Source: Atopsyche davidsoni
Taxonomy: Eukaryota; Arthropoda; Insecta; Trichoptera; Hydrobiosidae
Reading direction: 5' to 3'
Assembly (NCBI GenBank): GCA_022113835.1
Contig: JAILWY010000026.1
Coordinates: 7,591,001 to 7,655,000 of the forward strand
Length of the DNA stretch: 64,000 bases
Shown here: piece by piece, positions 39,863 through 51,372 of the stretch
Numbering within the stretch: the stretch's first letter is position 1
Layout of the letters: every line of letters starts with the position of its first letter
The notes under the pieces: model-generated
The model's database searches: none
What the model saw: only the letters and a program-made list of their open reading frames with translations
What the model was told of the DNA's origin: nothing
Translations under genes and position numbers: made by a program

Positions 39863-39929
39863 GGTTGATTTGTTGGTTTAGTACGTTGACTTTTGATCGA
39901 GAAGTTCCAAGGTTCGTTATCAGTCGATC
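39863..39929 (+). mobile_element. tRNA-derived SINE head or tRNA pseudogene
   Basis: The ends GGTTGAT (39863-39869) and GTCGATC (39923-39929) pair at all seven positions allowing G-T wobbles, like an acceptor stem. Inside are a weak D-arm-like segment (TTGGTTTAGTACG), an anticodon stem ACTTT/GAAGT, and a B-box-like AGGTTCGTTATC. The D arm is degenerate. The following GGTGAGTCTGAAACTGATG may be the SINE body. No target duplication was found. Confidence 0.5.
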
Positions 39930-40600
39930 AGGTGAGTCTGAAACTGATGTTATTAGGCTCACGCCTATTTCAGTTTGCCGAAGACGATTTAGTTTATGAA
40001 ATTGTTTAAAAATTAATTATTATATTAATATAAATAGTTTTAACGTAGATATGTTTTAAAGTATGAATGCATTGTGCAGTATTGGAATGCTGACACATGC
40101 GAGGTGAGCTGTCACCTCAGGTCGGTTTTACTTCAATCCAAAATAATCACTTTCTGACTCACGTCAGCGGAAGAGTTATTGTGAAATTACCGTAGCAAAT
40201 GAATAGAATGAAAGGCTTCCTGTGTGGAACACACCGTATCCTGTAGTCTATTTTTATGCGGTAATTAACCAACAGTACCATTTATTGCATTAATAAAAGA
40301 TTATAAAATTATTTATGGTACGCCACGGAATTCGGACTGAATTCTTATGAAAATCCGATTTCGCGATTAGCCGACAATGATAAAATATTATTGTTGGAAT
40401 GTGTGCATTAATTTTTATGATTATAATTGATCTGCCTCCAAATCACCAAGAAGTGGTTCTCTTAAAGCTTATACCTGAGTGGGTTATCAGGTTATTTACA
40501 GATTATAAAACTAAAGATATTTTGGGAGGAATACTTCTACTCGTAGCCAATTTTTAATGCTTTTTTTTTGTTGTTTTATTATGTTTTTTAAGTATTTTAA

Positions 40601-40637
<37 letters not shown>
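40601..40637. repeat. (AC)n(AT)n compound microsatellite
   Basis: About seven AC units followed by about eleven AT units. Confidence 0.92.
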
Positions 40638-42454
40638 CGATTGAAAGTACACACATGAGTTTTTAAGCAATATTGAGAATCATCAGTATTAACATACTTC
40701 TGATGCATTACTTATTGCTTCTAATGCTCCCAAGTTCTTTATCAATTAGATTTCACTTTATCTCGTAGTTATATGGTCATCTAGACTAACATAAAAAAAT
40801 ATTGTTTAGGCTTATAAAGAAAATTATGTTCTTGTTGTTTTTTCTGGTATAAGTTTTCTCATAAAAAAGTAACATTTTTTCAATCTAGCTCATAGTCAAT
40901 TTTTTTATCGTATTTGAATTTTTATGGCATTTTTATTGATAAAAAACTGAATTGTTGTTGTTTGAGTCACTATAAAGATTTTTATGTGATTAATTAATTA
41001 CTAATATTTATGGATAATACCATAACCATGACAAAATTATTAATAGCATAAAACTAAGTACAATTTGAAATAACCGCAAGATATTTTCATTTTATAATTT
41101 TCCAACATGCTATATGTCACGGTCATTCTGTTATATTAATATTTAAATATATTTTAAAATGGCGCAAAAATTTAAAATCAAACAATATCAATATATTACG
41201 GTTCCTTTTATTTTTTACTGTATGATTAATGCCGCGTATTTTTTTCTCAAATTCTGTGTTTTTTTATCGAGAAACGTAATCCCTTTTACCCTTTGGTGTC
41301 TCTTTTCAAAACACTTTACGCGGAAATATTTTATCCTGTATACAAAATATTATTTTATAAATATTTAATATTCGCCTTTGTATAGCTTGTATTGTAAAAT
41401 TTAAATTCGTTTGGCATAGTAATCGTTGAATCTATAAATATGGTTTGCCAAATTGAAATTTCCGGTGTCTGATACCGATAGTTTTTTTTTTAGTAAAAAC
41501 GTTACTCAATGTATCTATCTATCTATGAGTGTTTTTGTATTTCTTGTAATGTGTTTATTTGAAATTGTAAAGATAACATAATCCTGATTATTTTATCAAC
41601 GACGAAATAATATATGGCGAGATAAATAAGCGCCATAAGAAATTTATAATATTTAATCAATATTAGTTTTGAGATAAGTCCACGAAGTTGTGGTGATATT
41701 AATATAGATTGTGTGTAAGATTTTATTTAAGTAGACGTGTTTTACGCTTGCTTTCCTGCGAGGGCTTTTATGTCACCAAAGTTTTACTTAAATTCCCTGA
41801 TGTAATATCTCGAGTACTCATTAGCGAATTAATATTATCAAATTAATGAGAGTTTAACATTTTACACCTGCGTTCAACGCGATATTTAAATACTCGAAGA
41901 GACACCATTACAGAGACAAGAAATATTTTTTGTACTGGATTTTTTATTATAATAAACTAATTCGATAAATATTTATGACTATTTAGTTAACAATGATTTT
42001 CAGAATATTTTTATTTTTAAATTAACTTTATTATTTTGTATTCTTCATCAAATGCAATGAGTAGGAGGAGGAGGAGGTTTGCGACCATTTTTCTATGCGT
42101 ATACTCGTGCTGAGATAGTGTTCATGGTTACCTAAAGGGAAAATAATGAAATGGGTCACCGGGTCCTTTTACACCGCAGTTTTATATTTGAAGGAAAAGT
42201 CTGCGTATTGCTGCTGCCCATTAGCATTATTGTATAATCCTTTCCTTACAAAGCTCTGTCGTTTAGATCTGATACTCCTGCAGCAAGCTACATAAACAAT
42301 AGCAGGAACCCCTTTAACTCGACCAAGTACATTCAGAGCACATCCCTCCATAATCATTCTAAGTCCACTACTCCATTACCGATGTGAAGTGTTTTTTATT
42401 TTATTTTTAGAAATCATTTATCAATGCCTTTTTTGCTGTCACGTTGTAACGAAT

Positions 42455-43435
42455 GAAACATAGTCGTCATGCAAAAACGCATTTAAAAAAAAGTCTTCGC
42501 TTACGGTAGTCAATAAAATAAAAATTGTAAATAACACTATTTTCATGCAAGACGCATAATATCAAGTTTATGAAAGAGAGACATAGTCGTCATGCAAAAA
42601 CGTATTTTAAAAAATGTCGTCGCTTACGGTAGTTAATAAAGTAAAAATTGTAAATAACACCTTTTTCATGCAAGACGCATAATATCAAGTTTATGAAAGA
42701 GAGACATAGTCGTCGTGCAAAAACGCATTTAAAAAAATGTCGTCGCTTACGGTAGTCAATAAAGTAAAAATTGTAAATAACACTTTTTTCATGCAAGACG
42801 CATAATATCAAGTTTATGAAAGAGAGACATAGTCGTCATGCAAAAAAGTATTTAAAAAAAAGTCTTCGCTTACGGTAGTCAATAAAATAAAAATTGTAAA
42901 TAACACTTTTTTCATGCAAGACGCATAATATCAAGTTTATGAAAGAGAGACATAGTCGTCGTGCAAAAACGCATTTAAAAAAATGTCGTCGCTTACGGTA
43001 GTCAATAAAGTAAAAATTGTAAATAACACTTTTTTCATGCAAGACGCATAATATCAAGTTTATGAAAGAGAGACATAGTCGTCATGCAAAAAAGTATTTA
43101 AAAAAAAGTCTTCGCTTACGGTAGTCAATAAAATAAAAATTGTAAATAACACTTTTTTCATGCAAGACGCATAATATCAAGTTTATGAAAGAGAGACATA
43201 GTCGTCGTGCAAAAACGCATTTAAAAAAATGTCGTCGCTTACGGTAGTCAATAAAGTAAAAATTGTAAATAACACTTTTTTCATGCAAGACGCATAATAT
43301 CAAGTTTATGAAAGAGAGACATAGTCGTCATGCAAAAAAGTATTTAAAAAAAAGTCTTCGCTTACGGTAGTCAATAAAATAAAAATTGTAAATAACACTT
43401 TTTTCATGCAAGACGCATGATCTCAAGCTTATGTT
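42455..43435. repeat. 123-bp satellite array, eight copies, with 246-bp higher-order repeat
   Basis: The marker TAGTCGTC recurs exactly every 123 bases at 42461, 42584, 42707, 42830, 42953, 43076, 43199 and 43322. Two subtypes differ at fixed places: one has CGTCATGC, AGTCTTCGC and AATAAAATAA; the other CGTCGTGC, TGTCGTCGC and AATAAAGTAA. From 42707 they alternate strictly, giving a 246-bp dimer repeated three times. Copies are almost identical, so expansion is recent. A degenerate partial ninth copy (GACGCAT, CTCAAGCTTATG, TGAAAGAGATACAT) runs into the promoter-like island at the right, which may be the source. Open minus-strand frames of 73 codons arise because 123 is divisible by three and are not genes. 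Confidence 0.95.
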
Positions 43436-43479
43436 ACACGTGTGTGAAAGAGATACATATACTTTGTAGCCAAACGTGT

Positions 43480-43868
43480 GACTCAGTCGGTTCGATCATA
43501 ATTGATTTCACGCATCAAGTGCGTACAATAGCGGTAGAGCTGATAATCGCTGTCCTGACAGTCCGCGCGCGCTACGGGCCCAGCGCGACGTCCGTCCGCC
43601 GACTGCATGCGACTCTCGTCCCTATTATGCCTCAGTTCGTGCTTCAACAAGTGTTTTATGTGCTGAGTGTTTTTAATTTTCTTATAGCCTCAAAAATATA
43701 TATGTATAATACTTTTATTCTATCGTGTTTCGTGTGGTGGTGATGTGTTGAATTTTCCACGTGTTTTAGAGTGTTTGTTTTGGTTTTTTTTGAAATGAAA
43801 CAATGCGAGTACAATATGTATAGAAATTGAATTCTAGTGCTATTTGTTTATTGCATTAAATAAAACAG
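43480..43868 (+). promoter_or_regulatory. Promoter-like GC island with possible non-coding first exon
   Basis: The island is GC- and CpG-rich at 43560-43620 (for example GTCCGCGCGCGCTACGGGCC) in AT-rich surroundings. Initiator-like TCAGT occurs at 43483 and 43632, and a good donor, ACAG/GTAAAT, sits at 43869. A transcript starting near 43632 would give a roughly 237-base non-coding exon. There is no clear TATA box. A 108-codon plus-strand frame (43417-43743) spans it but shows no family resemblance and begins in satellite sequence. It lies on the same strand as Epac, downstream of the CNB-A exons, so it could drive a shorter isoform. That is inference. Confidence 0.4.
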
Positions 43869-44202
43869 GTAAATATTTTTTAATAAATAGTTAATCGAGT
43901 ATATTTATTATAAATGTTATATTTTCTATCAACTAAATATATCAAATGACAACTGTTGTTTTAAGTATTGCGTACCAATTTTTCTGTTTCGACAATAATA
44001 TTGTATACAGTAATTTAAAGTAAAAATTTATTATAAAAAACTTTATACTTTTTTAAACATAATTTCGACTTTGTTTACAAATAATTTTATTTAAACATTG
44101 TAATATGCAATGTTATAAAATAAGTAACACAGTAACATGACAATAGCTTCCTGTCACGATGCAAAGAGCTCAGGAAAAAAAATATTGAATGCATACAATG
44201 TT

Positions 44203-44226
44203 TATATATACACACACACACACACA
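44203..44226. repeat. (TA)n(CA)n compound microsatellite
   Basis: About four TA units followed by eight CA units. Confidence 0.85.
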
Positions 44227-47036
44227 GTAATATTTTAAATGAGAATTGTTTTACATGTATGTGGCTTTAAATAGCTTGTTTAATTCAATAATTTACAAAC
44301 AAAAATTCTTCATGCTTTAACTGTAATTTATGTCAACACTCTTTTAGCAGGGTTGTTCAATAATTTGTAATATTCGACGCACAGCAGCTGTTTCAACTTG
44401 GTTATTTAATAATGTATATTTGTGTAATGATAGTCTGATAACGTATCGTTCAATCATCCGCTGCGCTGTTCTTTGTCTATCCGCGAACCCTCAGATACTC
44501 CACTAGCACGGTCGTTAGTAAATAAAAAAAAACTGTGTCAGTGGAAATGTCAACTCAATTTTCCTGCTACTTGTTTATCATGATTTGTCATAATATTTAT
44601 GTTGATGAAATCGTGAATCATTGTTAAAATATTCCATATTATTATATCGTTGAATATTTCGTATTCTAAAATTATTAACAAGGCATAATAAAGGGGGAAT
44701 ACAAAACAAAACTAATATCTATTTTAAAATATTATATTATAATCGAGTGAATTACAATATTATAAGCATATTTAAATGGTTTTAAATTTTAAATATTACC
44801 TTCTTTTAAAATTTTTGGGTCTTTCATATATTTTACTGCAAGAAATCAATATTTTTTTACAAAATGAATTTTCTAATAATAATTGAAAATTGTTGTGTCG
44901 TCTGTTATAGTCTGTATATTGACTAATATTAGAATTCTCTATCTATTTTCTGTTTCCTGCCCGTGTAATGTGGGAGGGTTTCTCCAAGATACTTTGTTTA
45001 TTTCATGTTCAGGATAACATTAATTAGTTTCCATGGCCCAGTTAAGAATCTAGATACATATTATTTAATGCTAATTTGTCACCAACAAGGCCATCGGCGA
45101 ATGTTTCCAGCTCGTATTGTATAACGGAGATACCAACATTCAAACAAAATAAATTATCATCGCTAAAACAATGTTTAACTAGTTAATTGTTGTTACCTCG
45201 CTAGGGATCAGCGATAATAAAACTTCATTTTAATATACATCATTTATTATGAGACATTGAGGTATTTGTGTCGTTCGGTTGATGAATACAGTCGTTTACT
45301 CTATTTTTATTTTTTTTATTCAGTGATAAGCACTCCGCTGAAAAATGCCAATGTTTATTATGAAAGTACTTTTGCTGAACGAATGAAAAGTTGTAAATTT
45401 AATATTTAAACCAAGTTTATGATACGTGTACCAGTTTTTTGTAAATTGTCAATTATTAAAACCTTAGTTTTTTCACCAAGCTATTATCTGAAATGAGTTT
45501 ATTCTAGTAGAGCTGCAGACTTTACTTTCCGGAAGCATAAAAATAAAAACTTTTCCACAAACCACTTTCGTCCGCCTGCGGTTCTATAGAATTACTAGAG
45601 AATAAGCCTCTGGCTATTCTCAAAGAACTTCTTTTATAAAAGAATAGCAAATATAAATTTATATATATAATTATATTTTACATACAAACATGCAAGTGGA
45701 TTGAAACATGTACAATAATGCAAGTACACTTTGAAAACTGGTAAAAAAGGTAACAATCTAAGAAAATAAGGGGAAAAAATTCTAAAATATAAAATTAATA
45801 AAGTAAACGATGCTTAGTCTGTATTTGAAAGTATGAGTGTATTTCAATGCTCATCCTTTTCCATTCTGTTCAGGACATTGATTAGCCTCGTTTACGATTA
45901 AAGTCTCATTGGCTTATTTCAATAAACGTTGGGCGAAAAGCTTTTAGTTTAGTGGCCAGCTTTAAAGTGGAATTTTCGATATAAATTCAATGATGTTAGT
46001 TCTAAAGTGAACACGCAATTTAACTCAATTACAAGCTACAAACAAAGCTAACAGCTTTGGGCGGCTCACCGTATCTGCATTCCTTTCGGTCTGCCATGGC
46101 GTCTATATTGATTTGATTATAAATATACTATGAGTTCATTACACAACCACCAACCAGGATATTAGTACCATAAAAGTTAATGAAAAACAAATTTGTTTTT
46201 TTTTTTACTTTCTCATAAATAATGTTATCACAGCATGTTTATTTTTTTATGTTCGCTCATAAAATGACCAAGCTTACATATTTAATGTTAAATAGCATTT
46301 TATGTTTTTCACCATAAAATGATAGTATATTTATGAAAAGCAATGCAGAAACAGGACATGTTTTATTATTTTTGCTACTTATATTTAATAATTACACATT
46401 TTTATTTAAAATTACATCATGCTTTACGTGCTCGTTAAGCTATAAAATAGATGTAAAATCAGAATGTATGTCTCACAGGTTTTTTGTGTGTTTAATCAAA
46501 TTTGCGTAAGACTACGCTTGAATCCAACTCGTGTCTCGGAAAAACAAGTTTCAGCGATTTGCTTCGTCGTTTCAATTATGAATGAAAAACTTTGTCTCAC
46601 TCACTAATAACAAAGAAATCAAATAAGTTTCGTAAGAAGAAAGTTTTGCGTTTTGGTAAGGTATATTGTATTATTATACATTAAAAATAGACTAATCCGT
46701 TTTTCTAGACACCGATAATTTATTAACCTAAATAATTCAGGTAAATTACCTTTTGTACTTTGATAAAATAAAAACATTTTTTGTTTTATTGTTTTACAAA
46801 ATATGGTTCGGAATATTTATGTGTTTGCGCAAAAGCGTACGCTAGTAAAAAGTTGGAATTTTATGTTATTTATTATTGCTCTAAATATTTGATATTCCAT
46901 TTAAGGTTTCTTTTTTTTTTTTTTTTAATATTTATAGCTTTATTGTTACTCTAACTTATACCATGCAAATTTATCTAAGATTTTTTTCAATTGACGTGAT
47001 TTACGTTCACAAAACTGGAAAATACAGAAAAAACGG

Positions 47037-47083
47037 CATCGTAACAAATATATATATAATATATATATATATTTGTTACGATG
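47037..47083. repeat. Inverted repeat with AT-rich centre
   Basis: CATCGTAACAAA at 47037-47048 is mirrored by TTTGTTACGATG at 47072-47083, with alternating AT between, so nearly the whole 47 bases can pair. The 12-base outer arms are complex enough to be meaningful. It may be a small fold-back element. Confidence 0.7.
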
Positions 47084-47479
47084 ACGTTATATATACCTGT
47101 AAGTTAAAAAATAAACACATTAATTTATTTATAAAGTAAGATTGCTTCGTTATAAAAAATTCGCAATAAACTTGAAAGAAAAAACCGAAATTAATGATTT
47201 GAATATTAATTCCCGATAAATCTGTAATAATATAGTATTTTTATTGTATAGTACAAATATTTTTTGTAAAAAAAATATTCGTTGATTTTAATTAAAATTG
47301 GCATTATTAAAAAATATATTAAAGCACATTCATAGATGACTAACAAAATGTAAAAAATATATTATAATAATTACACTATATATAAATCTTAGTCAATAGT
47401 GTAAATACTAAATTTTAAGTTTATATACCTTATTTGTTTCTAATGTAATATATTTTTATTGATTAAAGACAAGAACTCA

Positions 47480-47740
47480 ATTTAAACCATTTTCTAAAAT
47501 GTTTAATAGAGCGATCAGAATGGCGGCATACGCTATTCGTAAATCCTAAAATACAGTGGGTCCTCGATCGCGGGTGTCGACTGACCGATATGAAAAACCG
47601 TTTAATTTCCCGTTCGCGCCGTAATTCCCATTGCGATGCCATGACGTCACATCCGGACACATCTGCAGAATGGCCGAAATGAAAAACAGAATAAAAATAA
47701 TTTCTAGCGTCAATGTATGCGGAATAAAACGGAGAGAAAC
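47480..47740. promoter_or_regulatory. Island with a full cAMP response element and ETS/E2F-like sites
   Basis: A palindromic TGACGTCA (47642-47649), the full CREB/ATF site, is followed by an ETS-like ACATCCGG core and preceded by TTTCCCGTTCGCGCCG (E2F-like). GAATGGCGGCAT at 47518 resembles a YY1/Pho site. The cluster of GC-rich motifs in AT-rich intron suggests an enhancer or TATA-less promoter. A 93-codon minus-strand frame (47463-47744) crosses the island without known domains. A CRE within a cAMP-sensor gene would be consistent with feedback, but this is speculative. Confidence 0.38.
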
Positions 47741-47896
47741 TCAATTTTGGTATGTACGATATTTTAGCCCATAATAAATATTATGATTATACCGCCTAAT
47801 AGTGTCATAAAAATATTGCATTTATTTTATTAAAATTTGATTTATTGTCTACATTGATTATAAAATCAATGAAATATTTTTTATTATTATTTAAAA

Positions 47897-47953
47897 ATAC
47901 GATGCTGACCTACAACCACATGCATCGGGTGTGGTTGTAGGTCAGCATCGTAT
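47897..47953. repeat. Perfect hairpin, 24-bp arms, 9-base loop
   Basis: ATACGATGCTGACCTACAAC-CACA (47897-47920) is exactly reverse complementary to 47930-47953, with loop TGCATCGGG. The arms are of mixed composition, so this is not low-complexity pairing. It could be a fold-back element remnant or a small hairpin RNA. The absence of mismatches and the short length argue against a standard animal microRNA precursor. Confidence 0.8.
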
Positions 47954-50574
47954 GTTGCAGGCCTTGAAATGTTGATTGTCAAATAAAACTATAAATATAA
48001 TCTCTACACGCGTAGTTATTTTCTAAAATAAAATTTAGTTTCCTTATTATCTTTATCTAATAAATATTTTTTTTGAAAGGACAAATCAAGCAATCAGACA
48101 AAAGTATTAATTATTCAATTTAAACGCGGTGTTGAAGGAAAAAGCATGAACTGCTTTCATTTTTAAGCCTTTTGAACAGTACTTAAGACATATTCATATC
48201 GATTGTGAGATTTAAGAAATACTTGGTTAAGAAAAAAATAATGTTGACTTCAAGAGCATACTAGTGATTGAAATAGTGAATTCCATGTGTATTATACAAA
48301 TATGTAGAATCTTATAGCACTTGTCATTATTTTGAGTCTAGATTCCGACTTTCAGCTTTGAGTACTTAGTAGAAAGTGTTTATTTTAAAGCTCAATATTA
48401 ATCAATGCTGTCGTCCTCCCATAAGCACAAGGTTAGCCTTACTTAGCCCAGCCATTCTTGCAATGGCCAAAATCTAGCAATAGACTAGTGCTAGAGCACT
48501 CAATATATAGGCGAATTTATAATGACATAAAATAAATTATATATTTTTAAATAGGTTATGTTATCACGGAAAATATAGCAAAACAGCAATCTATTTTCAT
48601 TTTTGTTTTGATTTAATATAAAATTTAAACATATATGTTTATTTTAATGGGACCACAAGATAGACAGGAGAAGTTGTAAATTAAATGTTGAACAAAAAAA
48701 ACTGCTTTGCCATATGCAAATGCAAAGGTAGTACTGTCTGCAGTTTTTCTTGTTAATGATAGTCGCTTGTCGCACAGCTCAAATGGAGCCTTTGATGTGG
48801 TGTATTCAGCTTCCCATTAATTAGTGAAACGTTTAGAGGGTCCCGGTACAGGATCACCGTAGTCCAGTAGTCATTAGTCAGCCATCTGATCGACGTTACT
48901 CTAGTTTACAATTAGCTCTATTTAAATTTCCTTATATCTTAATCGGGTTCCTCTTCTCAGAGAAGATTGGAGACCATCTATGTCTTTTCAAATTATACAG
49001 GTCGCATTTTTGGGTGATGTCATAAGTGTTCATCCAACAAAAATACCATATAGGTGTATGTCACTTTTTCAGTTCCTTTCTTCCATAAAATATAATCTCA
49101 TTTTAAACATTATGAAAGGCACAATTAATCATTCACAAATGAGCTCAAAATCCCTGAAGTTACACAAACGTTCAACATGCGTCAGAATGAACGAAGACAA
49201 AACCCACTGAGCCTCATAAAGCCACATCTGTATTAACAACTCGAAACAATGAGACGTGTAATGCGGCTGTTATTCCATAAGCCGAATTACGTGGACGACC
49301 GGCTTTACAATTACAGCGGATATCCTGTTACAAACTTTCTGTTGAATTCTTTTTAGTTGGAATTATAATAGGATTTTATCTTTTAATTAATACGTACTAT
49401 TCGGGGACACGTCGCTTTCAAATTTGTGTTTAGTTGCATAATTTAGTGCAATTATTTCATGCATGGCTCAATCTCGATAAACATGAAATTAAGATAAATT
49501 ATTCAATTATTTGTCTATTGAACATAACCAATTATTTGTATTATGCTGTAAATAATGATGCGGCGTTTGCATTATCACAATATACGCGTATGTATTTTTT
49601 TACTGTTATTAAGAAAAAATCTCATGAAAACCGTATTTAAGAATTATAATACGCCTTAAAATCTGCTTTTTATTAATTATAGTTCAGCTTTATAGTTAAC
49701 TACTTATTCATAGAAAATAAATATTATTAAAAATGACGTAATTGTTCATTTCTGGGTGCTCATTTATTTTCTGAATTATTGATTGTGTCTACAATTTTTT
49801 TTATATTATCGGTAGTGAAGCGTCGAAATAAAATTTTCAGCACACACATGATATTCGATCATACATGTTTAGCTATTGCGCCATATCTTTCATGACTGTA
49901 ACGGGTCGCAATAAAATCTTTCAAAACATATACGATCAATCGGAATAGATAATCTAGACTTATAACATATGCATAAGTACAAACTGTTTAAACAACAACG
50001 TAAAACTGAGTCACAAGAGAAGCAAATCAAATAATTTGTAATGCAAATTGCATAGTCACTTGGTTAGTTAGCACGCTCACGTATTCAATGTCATTCTAAA
50101 TACGTAACCCAAAAACCATTTACTATGGTTTGGATTGCGGTTGCATGAAACAGTTCACATGTTCTCCAGTAAAATGTTGAACAACCAACTGGGACAAGAT
50201 AACAGACGACACTGCACTGAATATAATCTAGATTGACATCACCTTAGATGTTATATATATTTTTGTATAAATGTAAAAAGGTATTAAGGCATTTTCTTAT
50301 TTGATATTTTGTGTGTTGCCTCTAGCTTGAAGTATATCCAATGTATAATCAGAACAAAATCGTCAATAGTTTTTGTGAACGTATAAAAACACTTAAATGG
50401 TTATAAAATAATTTGAAAAGTGTCACTTTTGAAAATGCATGTTATAATATTTTTTTATATATGCATTACACCTTTAGCACTCTACACCTAATATATAATT
50501 TAGAATGATTATATGACAATAGTTTATCATTTCGGATGATCGAACAATAGCGCTAATCTGTGGGTTACATGAAT

Positions 50575-50851
50575 GATCACGTCCCCGTGTCGCAATGTCG
50601 GTCAGCATTGACTCGGAGATGCAGCGGACGGACACGCATTAATCTAATTCCGACCAAGATGGGCCATCAGTGATGGGCGCTCTGTATTCAGCGCGCGGCA
50701 CAGCTGACGCTCGTGCAGAAGGAAGTGCCAGTCACAGTCACGAGGTGCGGCGGAAGTCCCCCAATTAATTGTATGCGCCAGCTTCGCGTAGCGGGCCGCA
50801 TCGCAGCTACTTCACTTTATTTCGTGTTGTGAAAATTATTCACGCTGTCTC
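50575..50851 (+). promoter_or_regulatory. Second promoter-like GC island with possible non-coding first exon
   Basis: About 280 bases are CpG- and GC-rich (for example TCAGCGCGCGGCACAGCTGA near 50689-50708), falling back to AT-rich sequence at the right. Initiator-like TCAGT is at 50667-50671, CAGCTG and TCACGAG boxes are present, and a donor-like CTC/GTAAGC follows at 50852. No coding frame is seen. It is on the Epac strand and might be an alternative first exon, but equally a CpG-containing enhancer. Confidence 0.38.
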
Positions 50852-51299
50852 GTAAGCACTGAGCATTTAATTTAGCGGAAGAGGAATCATTTCTTTTTTG
50901 AATTTTTTTATTTTTAAGACTGGAGATGAATTGTGAAAAAAACAATTCCTGCTGAAATCTGTAGTCATTTTTTTTTTAGTTAGTTAAGTTCTTTAAATAT
51001 ATTTGAAAGCTTAAAAATTTATTCAGTGGTGAAATATTGTTTTTTCAAACGTAAAAGGACGAGACTGTGAGTCCGTGAGACGGTCTTCACAAAAATCAAT
51101 AATATATTTAATGAGTGCGTGTATTGCATTAATTAAATAGACTTTAAAAATAATAATATCCTGATCGGATTTAAATGTTTCACTCAGTACTTTGTGTTAA
51201 TAGTCTAGTATTGCAAGTCACACAGTATTTAATTGGCATAATAAGTACGTTGTTTCATTTATAGGATATGATTGTTAAAAATTCTTGCTTAGTACCAGT

Positions 51300-51372
51300 G
51301 ATTCGTCGGTATAATTGGTAATGCACCGGCCAGGTAAGCTTGGGAATGTGGGTTCAAATCCTACACAAATCA
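51300..51372 (+). pseudogene. tRNA-like sequence with full cloverleaf spacing (Thr-GGT-like)
   Basis: A 73-base cloverleaf fits: acceptor GATTCGT/ACAAATC (6 of 7 pairs), D arm GTAT/ATGC with loop AATTGGTA, anticodon arm CCGGC/GCTTG (one mismatch, one wobble), T arm GTGGG/CCTAC with loop TTCAAAT, and discriminator A. The anticodon loop CAGGTAA would give GGT, but position 33 is A instead of the invariant T. A TTTT run follows near 51384. The changed U33 and mismatches suggest a pseudogene or the head of a SINE. Confidence 0.55.

Noticed and set aside
40670..40705. Another CTGATG/CATCAG pair resembling a ribozyme core
   Set aside because: There is no GAAA, no stem II and no stem I at the required positions.
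42590..43303. Three 73-codon minus-strand open frames with similar proteins
   Set aside because: They are the satellite read in one frame. 123 is divisible by three, so an open frame in one unit stays open in all.
42455..43435. CRISPR-like regular repeats
   Set aside because: The whole 123-bp unit is repeated, with no unique spacers, in an animal-type genome.
43417..43743. 108-codon plus-strand frame over the promoter-like island
   Set aside because: It starts in degenerate satellite sequence, ends in AT-rich sequence and has no recognisable domain.
47463..47744. 93-codon minus-strand frame over the CRE island
   Set aside because: No domain or splice support. The island's composition alone can explain the missing stop codons.
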